From: Rhodobacteraceae bacterium WFHF2C18
Lineage (GTDB): Bacteria > Pseudomonadota > Alphaproteobacteria > Rhodobacterales > Rhodobacteraceae
Direction: 5' to 3'
DNA length: 64,000 nt
Assembly: GCA_002166865.1 (NCBI GenBank)
Contig: NHTQ01000001.1
Location: 434,001 to 498,000, forward strand
Under the pieces are notes generated by a model, which was given only the letters and a program-made list of their open reading frames with translations, was not told where the DNA came from and did not search any database. Position 1 is the stretch's first letter. Each line of letters opens with the position of its first letter. The translations under genes and the position numbers were made by a program. Shown in pieces: positions 36,565-46,964 of the stretch.

Positions 36565-38310
36565 ATGAACCTTTTCACCGACATCCACGCGCGGGTGCTG
36601 GAGGCGCTGCGCGCCCTCGAGGCCGCGGGAGACCTGCCCGCGGGGCTGGACACGGGCAACGTGACGGTGGAGCCGCCGCGCGATCCCGCACATGGCGACA
36701 TGGCCACCAATGCCGCGATGGTGCTGGCCAAGCCCGCCGGCGCCAGGCCGCGCGACATCGCCGAGGCCCTGGCGCGTCACCTGGCCGAGGACCCCCGTAT
36801 CGCCACGGCCGAGGTGGCCGGGCCGGGGTTCCTCAACCTGCGCCTGAGCCCCCATGCCTGGCAGGACGTCCTGCGCGTCGCGCTGGAAAGGGGCCAGGAT
36901 TTCGGGCGGTCGCGCATGGGCGCGGGGCAGGCGGTGAACGTCGAATACGTCTCGGCCAATCCCACGGGGCCGCTGCACGTGGGCCACACGCGCGGCGCGG
37001 TCTTCGGCGACGCGCTGGCCAGCCTGCTGGATTTCGTGGGCTACGCGGTCACGCGCGAGTACTACATCAACGACGGCGGTGCCCAGGTGGATACGCTGGC
37101 GCGGTCGGTCTACCTGCGCTACCTGGAGGCGCACGGGCAGGAGGTCGCCTTCGAGGAGGGGACCTATCCCGGCGATTACCTGATCGAGGTGGGCGAACGC
37201 CTGATGGAGCAGGTGGGTGATGCCTACGTGGACCAGCCCGAGGCGGTCTGGCTGGCCGAGGTGCGCACCTTTGCCACCGAGGCGATGATGGACATCATCC
37301 GCCGCGACCTGAAGGCGCTGGGCGTCCAGATGGATGTCTTCTTCTCGGAGAAATCGCTCTACGGCACAGGCAAGATCGAGGCCGCGCTGGATGCGCTGGC
37401 CGAAAAGGGGCTGATCTACGAAGGGGTGCTGGAGCCGCCCAAGGGCAAGAAACCCGAGGACTGGGAACCGCGCGAGCAGACTCTGTTCCGCTCCACCGCG
37501 CATGGCGACGACGTGGACCGGCCCGTGCGGAAATCCGACGGCAGCTGGACCTACTTCGCCCCCGATATCGCCTATCACTACGACAAGGTGCGCCGTGGCT
37601 TCGACCTGTTGATCGATGTCTTCGGCGCCGACCACGGCGGCTACGTCAAGCGGATGAAGGCGGCCGTCTCGGCCCTGACCGACGGGCGGGTGCCGCTGGA
37701 AATCAAGCTGTGCCAGCTCGTGAAACTGTACAAGGGCGGCGAGCCCTTCAAGATGTCCAAGCGCGCGGGCACCTTCGTGACCCTGCGCGACGTGGTCGAG
37801 CAGGTGGGGCCGGATGTCACCCGTTTCGTCATGCTCACGCGCAAGAACGACGCGCCGCTGGATTTCGATTTCGACAAGGTGCTTGAGCAGTCCAAGGACA
37901 ATCCGGTCTTCTACGTGCAGTACGCGCATGCGCGGGTGTGCAGCGTGCTGCGCAAGGCACGCGCCGCCGGCATCGACGTGGAGGATGCCACCCTGGCGGC
38001 GGCCGATCTGGGCGTGCTGACGGATCCGGCGGAACTGTCACTGGCGCGCAAGGTGGCCGAGTGGCCGCGGCTGGTGGAAATCGCCGGCCGCACGGCCGAG
38101 CCGCATCGGGTGGCCTTCTTCCTGTATGACCTGGCCAGCGAGCTGCACAGCCTGTGGAATCTGGGCAACGACCGGCCCGAGCTGCGTTTCCTGCAGGAGG
38201 ACGCCCCGGCCACGAGCCAGGCGAAAATCGCGCTTGCCCGTTCGGTGACCGTTGTTATTTCCGCCGGTCTTGGTATCCTTGGCGTGACCCCGGTCGAAGA
38301 AATGCGGTGA
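36565..38310 (+). CDS. argS: Arginyl-tRNA synthetase
   Basis: 581 residues. Add1 N-terminal domain, the class I HIGH motif in '[19 protein letters not shown]', the KMSKS region '[14 protein letters not shown]' and a C-terminal DALR anticodon-binding domain ('[18 protein letters not shown]'). It charges tRNA-Arg. The SPOR, nagZ, scpA and scpB genes follow on the same strand, the usual order in Rhodobacterales. Confidence 0.96.
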   Translation: MNLFTDIHARVLEALRALEAAGDLPAGLDTGNVTVEPPRDPAHGDMATNAAMVLAKPAGARPRDIAEALARHLAEDPRIATAEVAGPGFLNLRLSPHAWQDVLRVALERGQDFGRSRMGAGQAVNVEYVSANPTGPLHVGHTRGAVFGDALASLLDFVGYAVTREYYINDGGAQVDTLARSVYLRYLEAHGQEVAFEEGTYPGDYLIEVGERLMEQVGDAYVDQPEAVWLAEVRTFATEAMMDIIRRDLKALGVQMDVFFSEKSLYGTGKIEAALDALAEKGLIYEGVLEPPKGKKPEDWEPREQTLFRSTAHGDDVDRPVRKSDGSWTYFAPDIAYHYDKVRRGFDLLIDVFGADHGGYVKRMKAAVSALTDGRVPLEIKLCQLVKLYKGGEPFKMSKRAGTFVTLRDVVEQVGPDVTRFVMLTRKNDAPLDFDFDKVLEQSKDNPVFYVQYAHARVCSVLRKARAAGIDVEDATLAAADLGVLTDPAELSLARKVAEWPRLVEIAGRTAEPHRVAFFLYDLASELHSLWNLGNDRPELRFLQEDAPATSQAKIALARSVTVVISAGLGILGVTPVEEMR

Positions 38311-38396
38311 TCGAACGCCGTTCCGAGCCGGGGACCAGAGGCAGAAAACGGGACCCCGGCGGCCATGTCCCGCCGGAGCAGGCAAAGAGGCGAGAG

Positions 38397-39320
38397 ATGG
38401 CATACAGGCAGCACGCGCAGCCGCAGGCTGCGCCGGATCGGGCGAATTCCATCGCGAGGCTCACCAACCTGGCAGGGGCGGCCGTGTCGCTGGCGCTGAT
38501 CCTGGGCGTGGGCGTCTGGGGTTACAAGTTGCTGGTGCGCGACGTCAGCGGCGTGCCGGTAGTGCGCGCGGCCGAGGGCCCGCTGCGGATCCAGCCCGAG
38601 GACCCGGGCGGGCAGCAGGCGCTGCACCAGGGGCTTTCGGTGAATGACGTGGCCGCCGAGGGCGCCGCGGCCAAGCCTGCCGACAGGCTGATCCTGGCGC
38701 CCGAGCCACTGGACCTGAGCCTTGAGGACAAGCCCCTGGCCGAGCTGGTCGAGGTCTCCACCGCCGCGGAGACAGAGGCGCTGGCCGCGCGCGAGACCGA
38801 GGATGCGGCCACCGACGGCGTGCATCTGGCCTCGATGAACGCCCTGGCCGAGGATCTGGCGGCGGGCGTGCCGCCGCTCGGGGATCTGCCGGCCAAAGAG
38901 ACAACGCCGACGCCCGAGGCCGAACCGGCGGTCGCGCAGCCCGCACCGGACAGCGGGCTTGGCCGCTCCCTGCGCCCGCAGCTGCGGCCGGCGGCGCTGA
39001 AGACGTCGGCGGGCAGCCCCGCGCCGGCGCGCGCCGCGTTCCGCGATATCGATCCGGCGGAGATCCCGGCGGGCAGCCGGCTGGCGCAGCTCGGCGCCTT
39101 CGAATCCGCTGACGTGGCGCGCAAGGAATGGACCCGCCTGCGCGGGCGGTTCGGCGAGTACCTGGACGGAAAGGACCGCGTGATCCAGAAAGCGCAGAGC
39201 GGCGGGCGCACCTTCTACCGGCTGCGGGCCGTAGGGTTCGACGGGCTGAGCGATGCGCGGCGCTTCTGTTCGGCGCTCGTGGCGGAGAACGCCGAGTGCA
39301 TCCCGGTGGTCACGCGGTGA
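38397..39320 (+). CDS. SPOR-domain membrane protein
   Basis: 307 residues. One membrane helix near the N-terminus ('LAGAAVSLALILGVGVWGYKL'), a long Ala/Pro/Glu-rich linker (~50-225), then a C-terminal SPOR domain beginning 'AGSRLAQLGAFESADVARKE' and ending 'FCSALVAENAECIPVVTR'. SPOR domains bind denuded septal peptidoglycan, so this is probably a divisome-linked protein. The start at 38397 is preceded by AGAGGCG. Its stop overlaps the nagZ GTG start by 4 bp. Confidence 0.88.
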   Translation: MAYRQHAQPQAAPDRANSIARLTNLAGAAVSLALILGVGVWGYKLLVRDVSGVPVVRAAEGPLRIQPEDPGGQQALHQGLSVNDVAAEGAAAKPADRLILAPEPLDLSLEDKPLAELVEVSTAAETEALAARETEDAATDGVHLASMNALAEDLAAGVPPLGDLPAKETTPTPEAEPAVAQPAPDSGLGRSLRPQLRPAALKTSAGSPAPARAAFRDIDPAEIPAGSRLAQLGAFESADVARKEWTRLRGRFGEYLDGKDRVIQKAQSGGRTFYRLRAVGFDGLSDARRFCSALVAENAECIPVVTR

Positions 39321-40327
39321 GCGCCGGCCCCGGCGCCTGCATCCTCGATCCTCTGGGCACACGGCTGTCGCAGGCCGAGACGCGGTTTTTCGCGGGGGCC
39401 GATCCCTGGGGCTTCATCCTTTTCGCGCGCAACCTGGACAATGCCGCGCAGATCCGCGCCCTGTGCGCGGAACTCCGCGCGGCCGTGGGCCGGGATGCGC
39501 CGGTCTTCATCGACCAGGAGGGCGGCCGCGTGCAGCGCCTGCGCCCTCCGCTGGCCCGTGACTGGTGCCCGCCGCTGGATTTCGTCGCGGCGGCCGGGGC
39601 GGGCGCGGCGCGGGCGCTGTTCCTGCGTTATCGGCTGATCGCGGCAGAGCTGCTGGCGCTGGGGATCGACGGCAACTGCGTGCCGCTGGCCGACGTGGCA
39701 GGGCCCGAGACCCATCCCTTCCTGAAGGACCGCTGTTTCGGGACGGATCCCGCCACCGTGGCGCGGCTGGCGCGCGCGGCGGCCGATGGAACGCTGGCCG
39801 GCGGCGTGCTGCCGGTGCTCAAGCACATCCCCGGCCACGGGCGCGCGGTGGTGGACAGCCACCATGACCTGCCGGTCGTCGCCGCAGGGCCGGAGGATCT
39901 GGCCGCGGTGGATTTCGCCGCGTTCCGCGCGCTTGGCGACTTGCCGCTGGCGATGACGGCGCATGTGGTCTACGCGGCGCTGGACGCGCGGCCCGCGACC
40001 CTTTCGCCTGCCGTGATGGGCCGCGTGCGCGATGACATCGGGTTCGGCGGGCTGGTGATGACCGACGACATCGGCATGCGGGCGCTGAGCGGGCCGCTGG
40101 AGGGGATCGCGGCGGAGGCCCGGGCGGCCGGGTGCGACGTGGTGCTGCACTGCAACGGCGCCCTGGCCGACAAGGCGCGAGTCGCCGAGGGGGCCGGCCG
40201 GCTGGATGGGGCCGGGCAGGACCGGGCCGCCCGTGCACTGGCGGCGCGGCGCACGCCGCAGGCGGCCGAGATCGGCGCCCTTGAGGCGGAACTGGCCGGG
40301 CTGGTAGACAGGGGCGGCAATGGATGA
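39317..40327 (+). CDS. nagZ: Beta-N-acetylhexosaminidase (peptidoglycan recycling)
   Basis: 336 residues from GTG at 39317, which overlaps the previous stop (GTGA). The glycoside hydrolase family 3 motif 'LKHIPGHGRAVVDSHHDLPVV' contains the catalytic His on the mobile loop, and 'GGLVMTDDIGMRAL' the nucleophilic Asp. 'FIDQEGGRVQRL' is another family motif. NagZ removes GlcNAc from anhydro-muropeptides in the cytoplasm, upstream of AnmK. It overlaps scpA by 8 bp. Confidence 0.94.
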   Translation: MSAGPGACILDPLGTRLSQAETRFFAGADPWGFILFARNLDNAAQIRALCAELRAAVGRDAPVFIDQEGGRVQRLRPPLARDWCPPLDFVAAAGAGAARALFLRYRLIAAELLALGIDGNCVPLADVAGPETHPFLKDRCFGTDPATVARLARAAADGTLAGGVLPVLKHIPGHGRAVVDSHHDLPVVAAGPEDLAAVDFAAFRALGDLPLAMTAHVVYAALDARPATLSPAVMGRVRDDIGFGGLVMTDDIGMRALSGPLEGIAAEARAAGCDVVLHCNGALADKARVAEGAGRLDGAGQDRAARALAARRTPQAAEIGALEAELAGLVDRGGNG

Positions 40328-41105
40328 GGATGTCGCGCAGGGCGAAACCGTGACCAGCGTCGCCGACCGCATGGCCGCCGAGGCGCTGATCGTGGATGTT
40401 GACGGCTACGAGGGGCCGCTGGACGTGCTGCTGACGCTCAGCCGCACGCAGAAGGTGGACCTGCGCCAGATCTCGGTCCTGCAACTGGCGCAGCAGTACC
40501 TGGCCTTCGTGGAGCAGGCGCGGACGCTGCGCATCGAACTGGCGGCGGACTACCTTGTCATGGCGGCCTGGTTGGCTTTCCTGAAATCGCGCCTGCTGCT
40601 GCCGCCCGACCCCGAGGAAGAGGGCCCCTCGGGCGAGGAGATGGCGGCGCACCTGGCGTTCCAGCTGGAGCGGTTGCAGGCCATGCGCGAGGCCGCCGCG
40701 CAGCTGATGGCGCGCGACAGGCTGGGGCGCGATGTCTTCGCCCGCGGGATCCCCGAGGACGTGACCCGCGTGCGCGAGGTGCGTTACACCGCCAGCCTGA
40801 TGGACCTGATGCAGGCCTATGCCCGCCTGCGCACCCGCGACGAGTTCCGCCCCTACGCCATGGACCGGGAATCGATCTACACGCTGGAGGCGGCGCTGGA
40901 GCGGCTGCGCGAGATGGTCGGTTTTGCCGGGACATGGACGGACCTGGCGCGCTACCTGCCCGCGGAGTTCATGGCCGACGGGCCCCGCCGGCGCAGCGCC
41001 ACCGCGGCGACCTTCGCCGCGTCCCTGGAACTGGTGAAGGAGGGCCGGGTGGAGATCCGGCAGGCCGAGACCTTCGCGCCGATCGAACTGCGCCGGAAGG
41101 AGTGA
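40320..41105 (+). CDS. scpA: Segregation and condensation protein A
   Basis: 261 residues. 'DGYEGPLDVLLTLSRTQKVDL' is the N-terminal ScpA signature and 'YLVMAAWLAFLKSRLLLP' the conserved helix. It is the kleisin of the bacterial SMC complex. It starts 8 bp inside nagZ and is followed by scpB after 4 bp. Confidence 0.94.
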   Translation: MDEDVAQGETVTSVADRMAAEALIVDVDGYEGPLDVLLTLSRTQKVDLRQISVLQLAQQYLAFVEQARTLRIELAADYLVMAAWLAFLKSRLLLPPDPEEEGPSGEEMAAHLAFQLERLQAMREAAAQLMARDRLGRDVFARGIPEDVTRVREVRYTASLMDLMQAYARLRTRDEFRPYAMDRESIYTLEAALERLREMVGFAGTWTDLARYLPAEFMADGPRRRSATAATFAASLELVKEGRVEIRQAETFAPIELRRKE

Positions 41106-41109
41106 GGCC

Positions 41110-41766
41110 ATGGCCGAGGACCGCGATGACGACACGCCCCTTTTCGAGGCCCCGCCGATAGCCGAACAGGAGCGCATGTGCGAGGCCATGCTGTTTGCCA
41201 GCGCGACGCCGCTGACGGTGGCGGAGATGGCCGCGCGGATGCCCCGCGGGTGCGACCCGGCCGAGGCGCTGATGCATCTGCGGCGCCGCTACGCGGGGCG
41301 CGGGGTGCATCTTGTGCGGGTGGGCGATGCCTGGGCGATGCGCACGGCGCCCGACCTTGGTTTTCTCATGCAGGAAGAGCGGGTGGAGACCCGTAAGCTT
41401 TCCCGCGCGGCGATCGAGACGCTGGCGATCATCGCCTATCACCAGCCGATCACGCGGGCGGAGATCGAGGAGATCCGCGGCGTCTCGGTCAGCCGGGGCA
41501 CGGTGGATCAACTGCTGGATCTGGACTGGATCCGTTTCGGCCGGCGCAAGATGACCCCGGGCCGGCCCGTCACCTTCGTGGTGACGCAGGAGTTTTTGGA
41601 CCACTTCGGGCTGGAGAGCGCGCGCGACCTGCCGGGCCTGAAAGAGCTGCGGGCCGCGGGCCTGCTGGAAAGCCGCCCCGCGCCCGGACCAGGCGCCGAG
41701 AACCGGGACAACGACGAGCAGGAGGAAGGCGCGGCCCCCGGCCAGAGCGAGCTTTTCGAGGATTGA
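41110..41766 (+). CDS. scpB: Segregation and condensation protein B
   Basis: 218 residues. Two winged-helix domains: 'MCEAMLFASATPLTVAEMA' starts the first, and 'LSRAAIETLAIIAYHQPITR' with 'EIRGVSVSRGTVDQLLD' the second. It binds ScpA in the SMC complex. The C-terminal ~30 residues are acidic and disordered-looking, and are typical of alphaproteobacterial members. Confidence 0.94.
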   Translation: MAEDRDDDTPLFEAPPIAEQERMCEAMLFASATPLTVAEMAARMPRGCDPAEALMHLRRRYAGRGVHLVRVGDAWAMRTAPDLGFLMQEERVETRKLSRAAIETLAIIAYHQPITRAEIEEIRGVSVSRGTVDQLLDLDWIRFGRRKMTPGRPVTFVVTQEFLDHFGLESARDLPGLKELRAAGLLESRPAPGPGAENRDNDEQEEGAAPGQSELFED

Positions 41767-41857
41767 CCGGCCCGGCGCGGCGAAGAATCCGCGATCATGC
41801 CCTGAAATCTGCATGCTTTCCTGCTATGTCCACAGCCGAGGCACAAAGGAGACCGCG

Positions 41858-42061
41858 ATGAACGCCAACCAGATCATCAACATGGTCGTCCGCGTCGTCA
41901 TGCGCCGGGTGATCGGCAAGGGGGTCAATGCCGGCATCGACGCGGTATCCAAACGCCGCGGCAAGTCCGGCGACGGGGATGAAGGCGGCCCGGACACCGG
42001 CAAGACCGCCAAGCGCGCCAAGCAGGCGATGCGCGCGACGCGGCGCTTCGGCCGGTTCTGA
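41858..42061 (+). CDS. Small basic conserved protein
   Basis: 67 residues. The hydrophobic/basic N-terminal helix ('MNANQIINMVVRVVMRRVIG') is followed by a Lys/Arg/Gly-rich tail ('KTAKRAKQAMRATRRFGRF'). The ATG at 41858 follows AAAGGAG; an in-frame start at 41813 was rejected because it lacks a ribosome-binding site. It lies 91 bp after scpB and may share its transcript. I do not know its function. Confidence 0.7.
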   Translation: MNANQIINMVVRVVMRRVIGKGVNAGIDAVSKRRGKSGDGDEGGPDTGKTAKRAKQAMRATRRFGRF

Positions 42062-42075
42062 CGGGCGCCGGCCCT

Positions 42076-43149
42076 TCAGCCGCGGAAGTGCTTGGACAGT
42101 TTGAGGCCCTGGCCCTGGTAGTTCGAGGCCAGGTCGGCCCCGTAGAGCCGGTGGGGGCGCTCGTTCATCCGTTCGTAAATCAGCCGGCCCACGGTCTGCC
42201 CGTGTTCCAGCACGAAGGGCGCTTCGTGGCAGCGCACCTCGAGCACGCCGCGCGCCCCCGCCCCGCCCGCGTCCGAGTGGCCGAAGCCGGGATCGAAGAA
42301 GCCCGCGTAATGCACCCGGAATTCGCCCACCATGGCCAGATAGGGCGCCATCTCGGCGGCGTAGTCGGGGGGGATGTGAACCGCCTCGCGGCTGACGAGG
42401 ATGTAGAAGGCGCCGGGATCGAGGATGATGCGCCCGCGCTCGGCATGGACCTCTTCCCAGAAGTCCGCCGGTGCGTAGTGGCCGATCCTGTCCAGGTCGA
42501 TCAGCCCGGTGTGCGGCTTGGCCCGGTATCCCACGAGGCTGGAGCGTGTCGGCCGCAGGTCGACCGAGAAGCCCAGACCGTCGTCGATCACGGCCGGGCC
42601 GTCCACCAGCGGCGTGTCGGCATGCAGGGCGTGCAGGGCCGCATCGTCGAGCACCGCCTGCCCGTCGCGGAAGCGGACCTGGTTGAGCCGCATGCCCGGC
42701 CGCACCAGCACGGAGAAGGAGCGCGGGCAGATCTCGGCGTAGAGCGGGCCGGAATAACCCGGCGGCATCCGGTCGAACTCGGTCCCGCCGTCGGCGATGG
42801 CCCGCGTCAGCAGGTCCAGACGGCCGGTCGATGACTTGGCATTTGCCACGGCCTGAAGCCCCGCCGGCAGGTCGAGCCGTTCCATCAGCGGCACGACGTA
42901 GACGCAGCCTTTCTCCAGCACCGCGCCCTGGCTGAGATCGATGCGGTGCATTTCGAATTCCGCGAGGCGGTCGGCCACCGTCCCGCCGGCCCCGGCGAGG
43001 AAGGAGGCCCGCACGCGGTAGGCCACCCGGCCGAGCCGCAGGTCAAGGCTGGCAGGCTGGATCTGTTCGGGGGCGATCGGGGGCTCGGCCGCGACATGCC
43101 CGGCAGCGACGAGGCGCGAGATCTGCTGGCTGGCCAGAACGCCGGTCAT
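42076..43149 (-). CDS. dcd: 2'-deoxycytidine 5'-triphosphate deaminase (double-domain type)
   Basis: 357 residues, about twice the length of the E. coli Dcd. 'QIQPASLDLRLGRVAYRVRAS' matches the dUTPase/DCD fold N-terminus, and 'VGEFRVHYAGFFDPGFGHSD' and 'LEVRCHEAPFVLEHGQTVGRL' come from the second half. It makes dUTP from dCTP for thymidylate synthesis. This long form is usual in alphaproteobacteria. Confidence 0.88.
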   Translation of the reverse strand: MTGVLASQQISRLVAAGHVAAEPPIAPEQIQPASLDLRLGRVAYRVRASFLAGAGGTVADRLAEFEMHRIDLSQGAVLEKGCVYVVPLMERLDLPAGLQAVANAKSSTGRLDLLTRAIADGGTEFDRMPPGYSGPLYAEICPRSFSVLVRPGMRLNQVRFRDGQAVLDDAALHALHADTPLVDGPAVIDDGLGFSVDLRPTRSSLVGYRAKPHTGLIDLDRIGHYAPADFWEEVHAERGRIILDPGAFYILVSREAVHIPPDYAAEMAPYLAMVGEFRVHYAGFFDPGFGHSDAGGAGARGVLEVRCHEAPFVLEHGQTVGRLIYERMNERPHRLYGADLASNYQGQGLKLSKHFRG

Positions 43150-43214
43150 CTGTCACCCCCTTGGCGCACATGGTGATCGGGCGGGCGCTTGATGGCGGCG
43201 GGGGCAGGGCGCGA

Positions 43215-43291
43215 TGGTCGGGCTAGCAGGATTCGAACCTGCGACCTCCCGTCCCCCAGACGGACGCGCTACCAGACTGCGCTATAGCCCG
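43215..43291 (-). tRNA. tRNA-Pro(GGG)
   Basis: Folds as a complete cloverleaf on the minus strand: acceptor CGGGCTA / TAGCCCG (7 bp), D-arm GCGC / GCGC, anticodon stem TCCGT / ACGGG (one T-G pair), loop CTGGGGG giving anticodon GGG, and T-arm GCAGG-TTCGAAT-CCTGC. CCA is encoded (43215-43217). Antisense translation of this gene produces the well-known false start 'MVGLAGFEPATSRPP', which I ignored. Confidence 0.95.
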
Positions 43292-43355
43292 ACGGTTTGC
43301 GTTTCATACCTGTTTTGGCTCGCAGGGCAAGGGAAAAATCCCCCTCCTGGCGCAG

Positions 43356-44432
43356 TCAGCCGCGCCCCGATTGCGGCTCCCCCTCCAGCGCGGCGCGCAG
43401 GCGGTCGCGCAGCGGCGCCAGGCGCGCGGCTGCAGCCGCCGGAAGGGGCCGCGGCAGGCCGGCAAGCCGCGAGAGTGCCCCGGGCCGGGCCGGCAGATCC
43501 TCGCCCGGATCGGGCGGAATCTCGGGATCGACGAGCGGCCGCGCGGGCGGGGCTGATTCTGCGCCGGCCGCCGGCGCGGACTCCGAGGCGGGCGCAGTGT
43601 GGGGCGCGGGGGGCTCTTCGGCGGTCCCTAACCCCGCGGCAGCGGGGTCCGGCTCGGCGCCCGGCGCGCGGTGACGGAAGAAGGCGGGCAGTTCGAGTTG
43701 CCGGTCTTCCGCATCCACCGGTTCCTCGGCTTGCGGGCCGGTGTCAGCCTCTGTCGGGGCGGGCAGCGGCGCTTCTGCCTCGGCGGGGGCCGGCGGCATC
43801 TCCGCGTGCGACTCCTCGTGCGTCGCGGCAGTTGCGGGGTGCGGCTCTTCCTCGGCCTCTGCGGCGGGGCCGGGCGGCGCGGCCTGTTCAGCGGGCGCCG
43901 GATGCTCCGGGCCGGGTTCTTCCGGGGCCGGCAGCTCGGCGTCGGGCGGGGTCGGCGGTGCGGCAGGGGCGTCGCCCGGGGCCGAGGCCGCCGGTTCCGC
44001 GGCGGGTCCGTCATCCGATGGCGGGGCGGTGGTGTGGTCGGCGGGGGTCTCCCCCGCCGCGGCCTCCGCCGGAACGCCATCGCGGGCCTGGAAGTCAACC
44101 ACGGTTGCCCCGCCTTCGGTTGCCACCGCGCCCTCGATCACGGTTTCCTCTTCACCTTCAAGGGGTTGCGAGAAGGCCGCGACATGCTTGACGCCCTTTT
44201 CGCGCAGGAGTTTCTGCACGCCCTTGATCGTCATGCCGTCGTCGTGGAGCAGCGTCTTGATGCCGCCGAGCAGGCGCATGTCGGCGGGACGGTAGTAGCG
44301 CCGCCCGCCGGCGCGTTTCACCGGCTTCACCTGGCTGAACTTGCTTTCCCAGAACCGCAGGACATGCGCCGGCGTCTCCAGCCACTCGGCAACTTCGCTG
44401 ATGGTGCGGAAGGCATCGGCCGATTTCGGCAT
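43356..44432 (-). CDS. MerR-family regulator with long disordered tail
   Basis: 358 residues. A MerR winged helix occupies ~8-80 ('[21 protein letters not shown]', '[20 protein letters not shown]'). The rest (~115-358) is Pro/Ala/Glu-rich and low-complexity, with a basic C-terminus. This form is typical of the Rhodobacterales MerR that follows ihfA. Its ligand is unknown, and it lacks the metal-binding Cys pattern of MerR or CueR. Confidence 0.85.
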   Translation of the reverse strand: MPKSADAFRTISEVAEWLETPAHVLRFWESKFSQVKPVKRAGGRRYYRPADMRLLGGIKTLLHDDGMTIKGVQKLLREKGVKHVAAFSQPLEGEEETVIEGAVATEGGATVVDFQARDGVPAEAAAGETPADHTTAPPSDDGPAAEPAASAPGDAPAAPPTPPDAELPAPEEPGPEHPAPAEQAAPPGPAAEAEEEPHPATAATHEESHAEMPPAPAEAEAPLPAPTEADTGPQAEEPVDAEDRQLELPAFFRHRAPGAEPDPAAAGLGTAEEPPAPHTAPASESAPAAGAESAPPARPLVDPEIPPDPGEDLPARPGALSRLAGLPRPLPAAAAARLAPLRDRLRAALEGEPQSGRG

Positions 44433-44447
44433 GGGCGGGGGTGATCC

Positions 44448-44750
44448 TCAGCTCTTGTTGCCGGCGGCCACGCGTTCCTTCATCAGGTGCGAGGGGCGGA
44501 AGGTGAGCACGCGGCGGGGGTGGATCGGCACCTCCTCGCCGGTCTTCGGGTTTCGTCCGACGCGCGCGGATTTCTCGCGCACCGAGAAGGTGCCGAAGGA
44601 GGAAATCTTCACTTGTTCGCCGCGCACCAGCGCGTCGGAGATATGTTGCAGGACGCTTTCGACCAGGTCGGCCGATTCGTTGCGGGACAGGCCTACCTCT
44701 TGGAAGACGGCCTCGCTCAAGTCCATTCTTGTCAATGTATTGTTGCTCAT
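44448..44750 (-). CDS. ihfA: Integration host factor subunit alpha
   Basis: 100 residues, the normal length. '[21 protein letters not shown]', '[22 protein letters not shown]' and '[21 protein letters not shown]' are the dimerisation and DNA-binding beta-arm motifs. The ATG at 44750 has GAGGGG upstream. It bends DNA with IhfB. It lies between fabH and the MerR gene. Confidence 0.96.
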   Translation of the reverse strand: MSNNTLTRMDLSEAVFQEVGLSRNESADLVESVLQHISDALVRGEQVKISSFGTFSVREKSARVGRNPKTGEEVPIHPRRVLTFRPSHLMKERVAAGNKS

Positions 44751-44857
44751 CACGACCCCTCTGTCTTGGAAGGACTTTAGGGCCGAAGGATTTTCCGAGT
44801 CAATGTCAACCACTTGGCCGGCGGGCGTCGCGCGGATGGCCGCGCCCGGGCCCTGCG

Positions 44858-45832
44858 CTACCAGCGCAGGACCAGCGCCCCCCAGGCCAGGCCGCCGCCG
44901 ATCGCCTCGGACAGGACGAGATCACCGCGCTTGATCTTGCCCTCGGCGGCGCCGACCGACAGGGCCAGCGGGATCGAGGCGGCCGAGGTGTTGCCGTGTT
45001 CGTGCACGGTCACGATGACGCGGTCCATCGGCACGCCCATCTTCTTGGCCGTGCCCTGAATGATGCGGATATTGGCCTGGTGCGGCACGATCCAGTCCAC
45101 GTCGGCGCCGGACAGGCCCAGCTTGGCCAGGGCGGCGTCGGCGGTGGTAGTCAGCTTCTCGATCGCCTGGCGGAACAGGGGGTTGCCCTGCATCCTGAGC
45201 TTGCCCGACTGGCCCGTGGTAGAGACGCCGCCATCGACGTAGAGCATTTCGCGGTAGCGGCCGTCGGAGTTCAGGTCGGCGGCCAGGATGCCGCGGTCGG
45301 CGTTCGTGCCGGTGCTTTCCTGCGCGCCCAGGACGACCGCGCCCGCACCGTCGCCGAAGAGCACGCATGTGGAGCGGTCGGTCCAGTCCATGATGCGGCT
45401 GAAGGTCTCCGCGCCGATGATCAGCAGGCGCTTGGCCTGGCCCGATGCAATCAGCGCGTTGGCATTCGTCAGCGCGTAGATGAAACCGGCGCAGACGGCC
45501 TGCACGTCGAAGCCGAAGCCATGGGCCATGCCAAGCTTGTGCTGGACCATCGTCGCCACGGCCGGAAAGGTGAGGTCCGGGGTCGAGGTGGCCACGATCA
45601 GCCCGTCGATGTCGTCGGGGCCCAGCCCGGCATTGTCCAGCGCGGCCCGCGCGGCAAAAAGCGCCAGGTCGGACGTGGTTTCATCGTCGGCCGCGAAATG
45701 GCGCCGCTCGATGCCCGAGCGCGTGCGAATCCATTCGTCCGTTGTCTCCAGCGTCTGTTCGAATTCCGTATTCTCGACGATCCGGTCCGGCAGGTAGTGC
45801 CCGACGCCTTCGACGACGGCGCGCAGCGTCAT
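44858..45832 (-). CDS. fabH: Beta-ketoacyl-ACP synthase III
   Basis: 324 residues. The catalytic Cys is Cys114 in '[12 protein letters not shown]', and the His and Asn of the triad are in '[11 protein letters not shown]' and the later '[14 protein letters not shown]' segment. It starts fatty acid synthesis by condensing an acyl-CoA with malonyl-ACP. Its ATG overlaps the plsX stop by 4 bp. Confidence 0.96.
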   Translation of the reverse strand: MTLRAVVEGVGHYLPDRIVENTEFEQTLETTDEWIRTRSGIERRHFAADDETTSDLALFAARAALDNAGLGPDDIDGLIVATSTPDLTFPAVATMVQHKLGMAHGFGFDVQAVCAGFIYALTNANALIASGQAKRLLIIGAETFSRIMDWTDRSTCVLFGDGAGAVVLGAQESTGTNADRGILAADLNSDGRYREMLYVDGGVSTTGQSGKLRMQGNPLFRQAIEKLTTTADAALAKLGLSGADVDWIVPHQANIRIIQGTAKKMGVPMDRVIVTVHEHGNTSAASIPLALSVGAAEGKIKRGDLVLSEAIGGGLAWGALVLRW

Positions 45833-46938
45833 TCGTTCTCACCGTTCGTGGTTGTGGTCCCCGTCGCGATATCTTGGTCAAGCATCGAGGCGGATGCAAC
45901 CCGGGCGGCGAGTTTTTCGGAAAAGCCTGTCTGGGCCAGCTGGAAAGCCAGTTTCACGGCGGCGGACACGCCGGTGGCGTCGGCCGCGCCGTGGGATTTC
46001 ACCACCGTTCCGTTCAGACCCAGGAAGACGCCACCGTTGGCGCGGCGGGGATCGATCCGCTTCTTCATCCGCCTCAGCGAGGTCAGCGCGAGCAGCGAGG
46101 CGACGCGCGACAGCGGCGTGAACGCGAAGGCCTCGCGCAGCAGGTCGGAGAACAGATTCGCCACGCCCTCGCCGGTCTTCAGCGCCACGTTGCCGGTGAA
46201 GCCGTCGGTCACGATCACGTCGCAGGTGGTGCCGGGCAGGTCGCGGCCTTCGACGAAGCCCACGAATTCGAATCCGGCGGAGTCGGCGTTGGCGGCGATG
46301 AGATCGTAGGCCTCTTTCAACTCGGCGCGGCCCTTGTGCTCCTCGGTGCCGACGTTGAGCAGGCCGATCCGCGGGCGTTCCAGGCAGAAGCCGTTGCGCG
46401 CGTAGGAGGTGCCCATCAGCGCGTACTGCATGAGATCCTTGGCGTCGGCGCGGATGTCGGCGCCGCCGTCAAGCATGATGTTGAACCGCTGCGGGTTCTG
46501 CGAGGGCCACATGACCGCGATGGCGGGGCGGTAGATGCCGGGCAGCTTGCGCAGGCGCATCACCGACATCAGCATCAGCGCGCCGGTGTTGCCGCAGGAG
46601 ACGCAGACCGTGGCCTCGTCGTTGCGCACCGACTCGAGCGCCGACCACATCGAGGTTTCGCGCCCGTGGCGCATCACCTGGCTGGGCTTGTCCTGCATCG
46701 ACACGACGTCGGGCGCGTGGCGGATCTCGCACCGGCCGGCCAGCACGCGGCGCTTGGCCACCAGACGCTCCAGCACCTCGCGGGGGCCGTGAAGGATGAA
46801 CCCGATTTCGGGATTCTTCTTGGCCGAGCGCGCAATGCCGGCGACAACCGTCGCCGGCCCCTGATCGCCGCCCATGGCATCGACGGAGATGATGGTGCGC
46901 CCGGCACCCGCTTGCGTGTTGTCACGGACTGCGGTCAT
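45829..46938 (-). CDS. plsX: Phosphate acyltransferase PlsX
   Basis: 369 residues. 'ISVDAMGGDQGPATVVAGI' and 'CVSCGNTGALMLMSVMRLR' are diagnostic. It makes acyl-phosphate from acyl-ACP for phospholipid synthesis. The order rpmF, plsX, fabH on one strand is conserved in many bacteria. Confidence 0.96.
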   Translation of the reverse strand: MTAVRDNTQAGAGRTIISVDAMGGDQGPATVVAGIARSAKKNPEIGFILHGPREVLERLVAKRRVLAGRCEIRHAPDVVSMQDKPSQVMRHGRETSMWSALESVRNDEATVCVSCGNTGALMLMSVMRLRKLPGIYRPAIAVMWPSQNPQRFNIMLDGGADIRADAKDLMQYALMGTSYARNGFCLERPRIGLLNVGTEEHKGRAELKEAYDLIAANADSAGFEFVGFVEGRDLPGTTCDVIVTDGFTGNVALKTGEGVANLFSDLLREAFAFTPLSRVASLLALTSLRRMKKRIDPRRANGGVFLGLNGTVVKSHGAADATGVSAAVKLAFQLAQTGFSEKLAARVASASMLDQDIATGTTTTNGENE

Positions 46939-46964
46939 GCGGGTGCCCGCCCCATGTGCCGTGT

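Noticed and set aside
35119..37929. 936-codon minus-strand frame
   Set aside because: Antisense shadow of dgt and argS, both of which are clearly real.
43214..44191. Open frame starting 'MVGLAGFEPATSRPPDGRATR'
   Set aside because: It is the antisense translation of the tRNA-Pro gene continued into the antisense of merR, a known annotation artefact.
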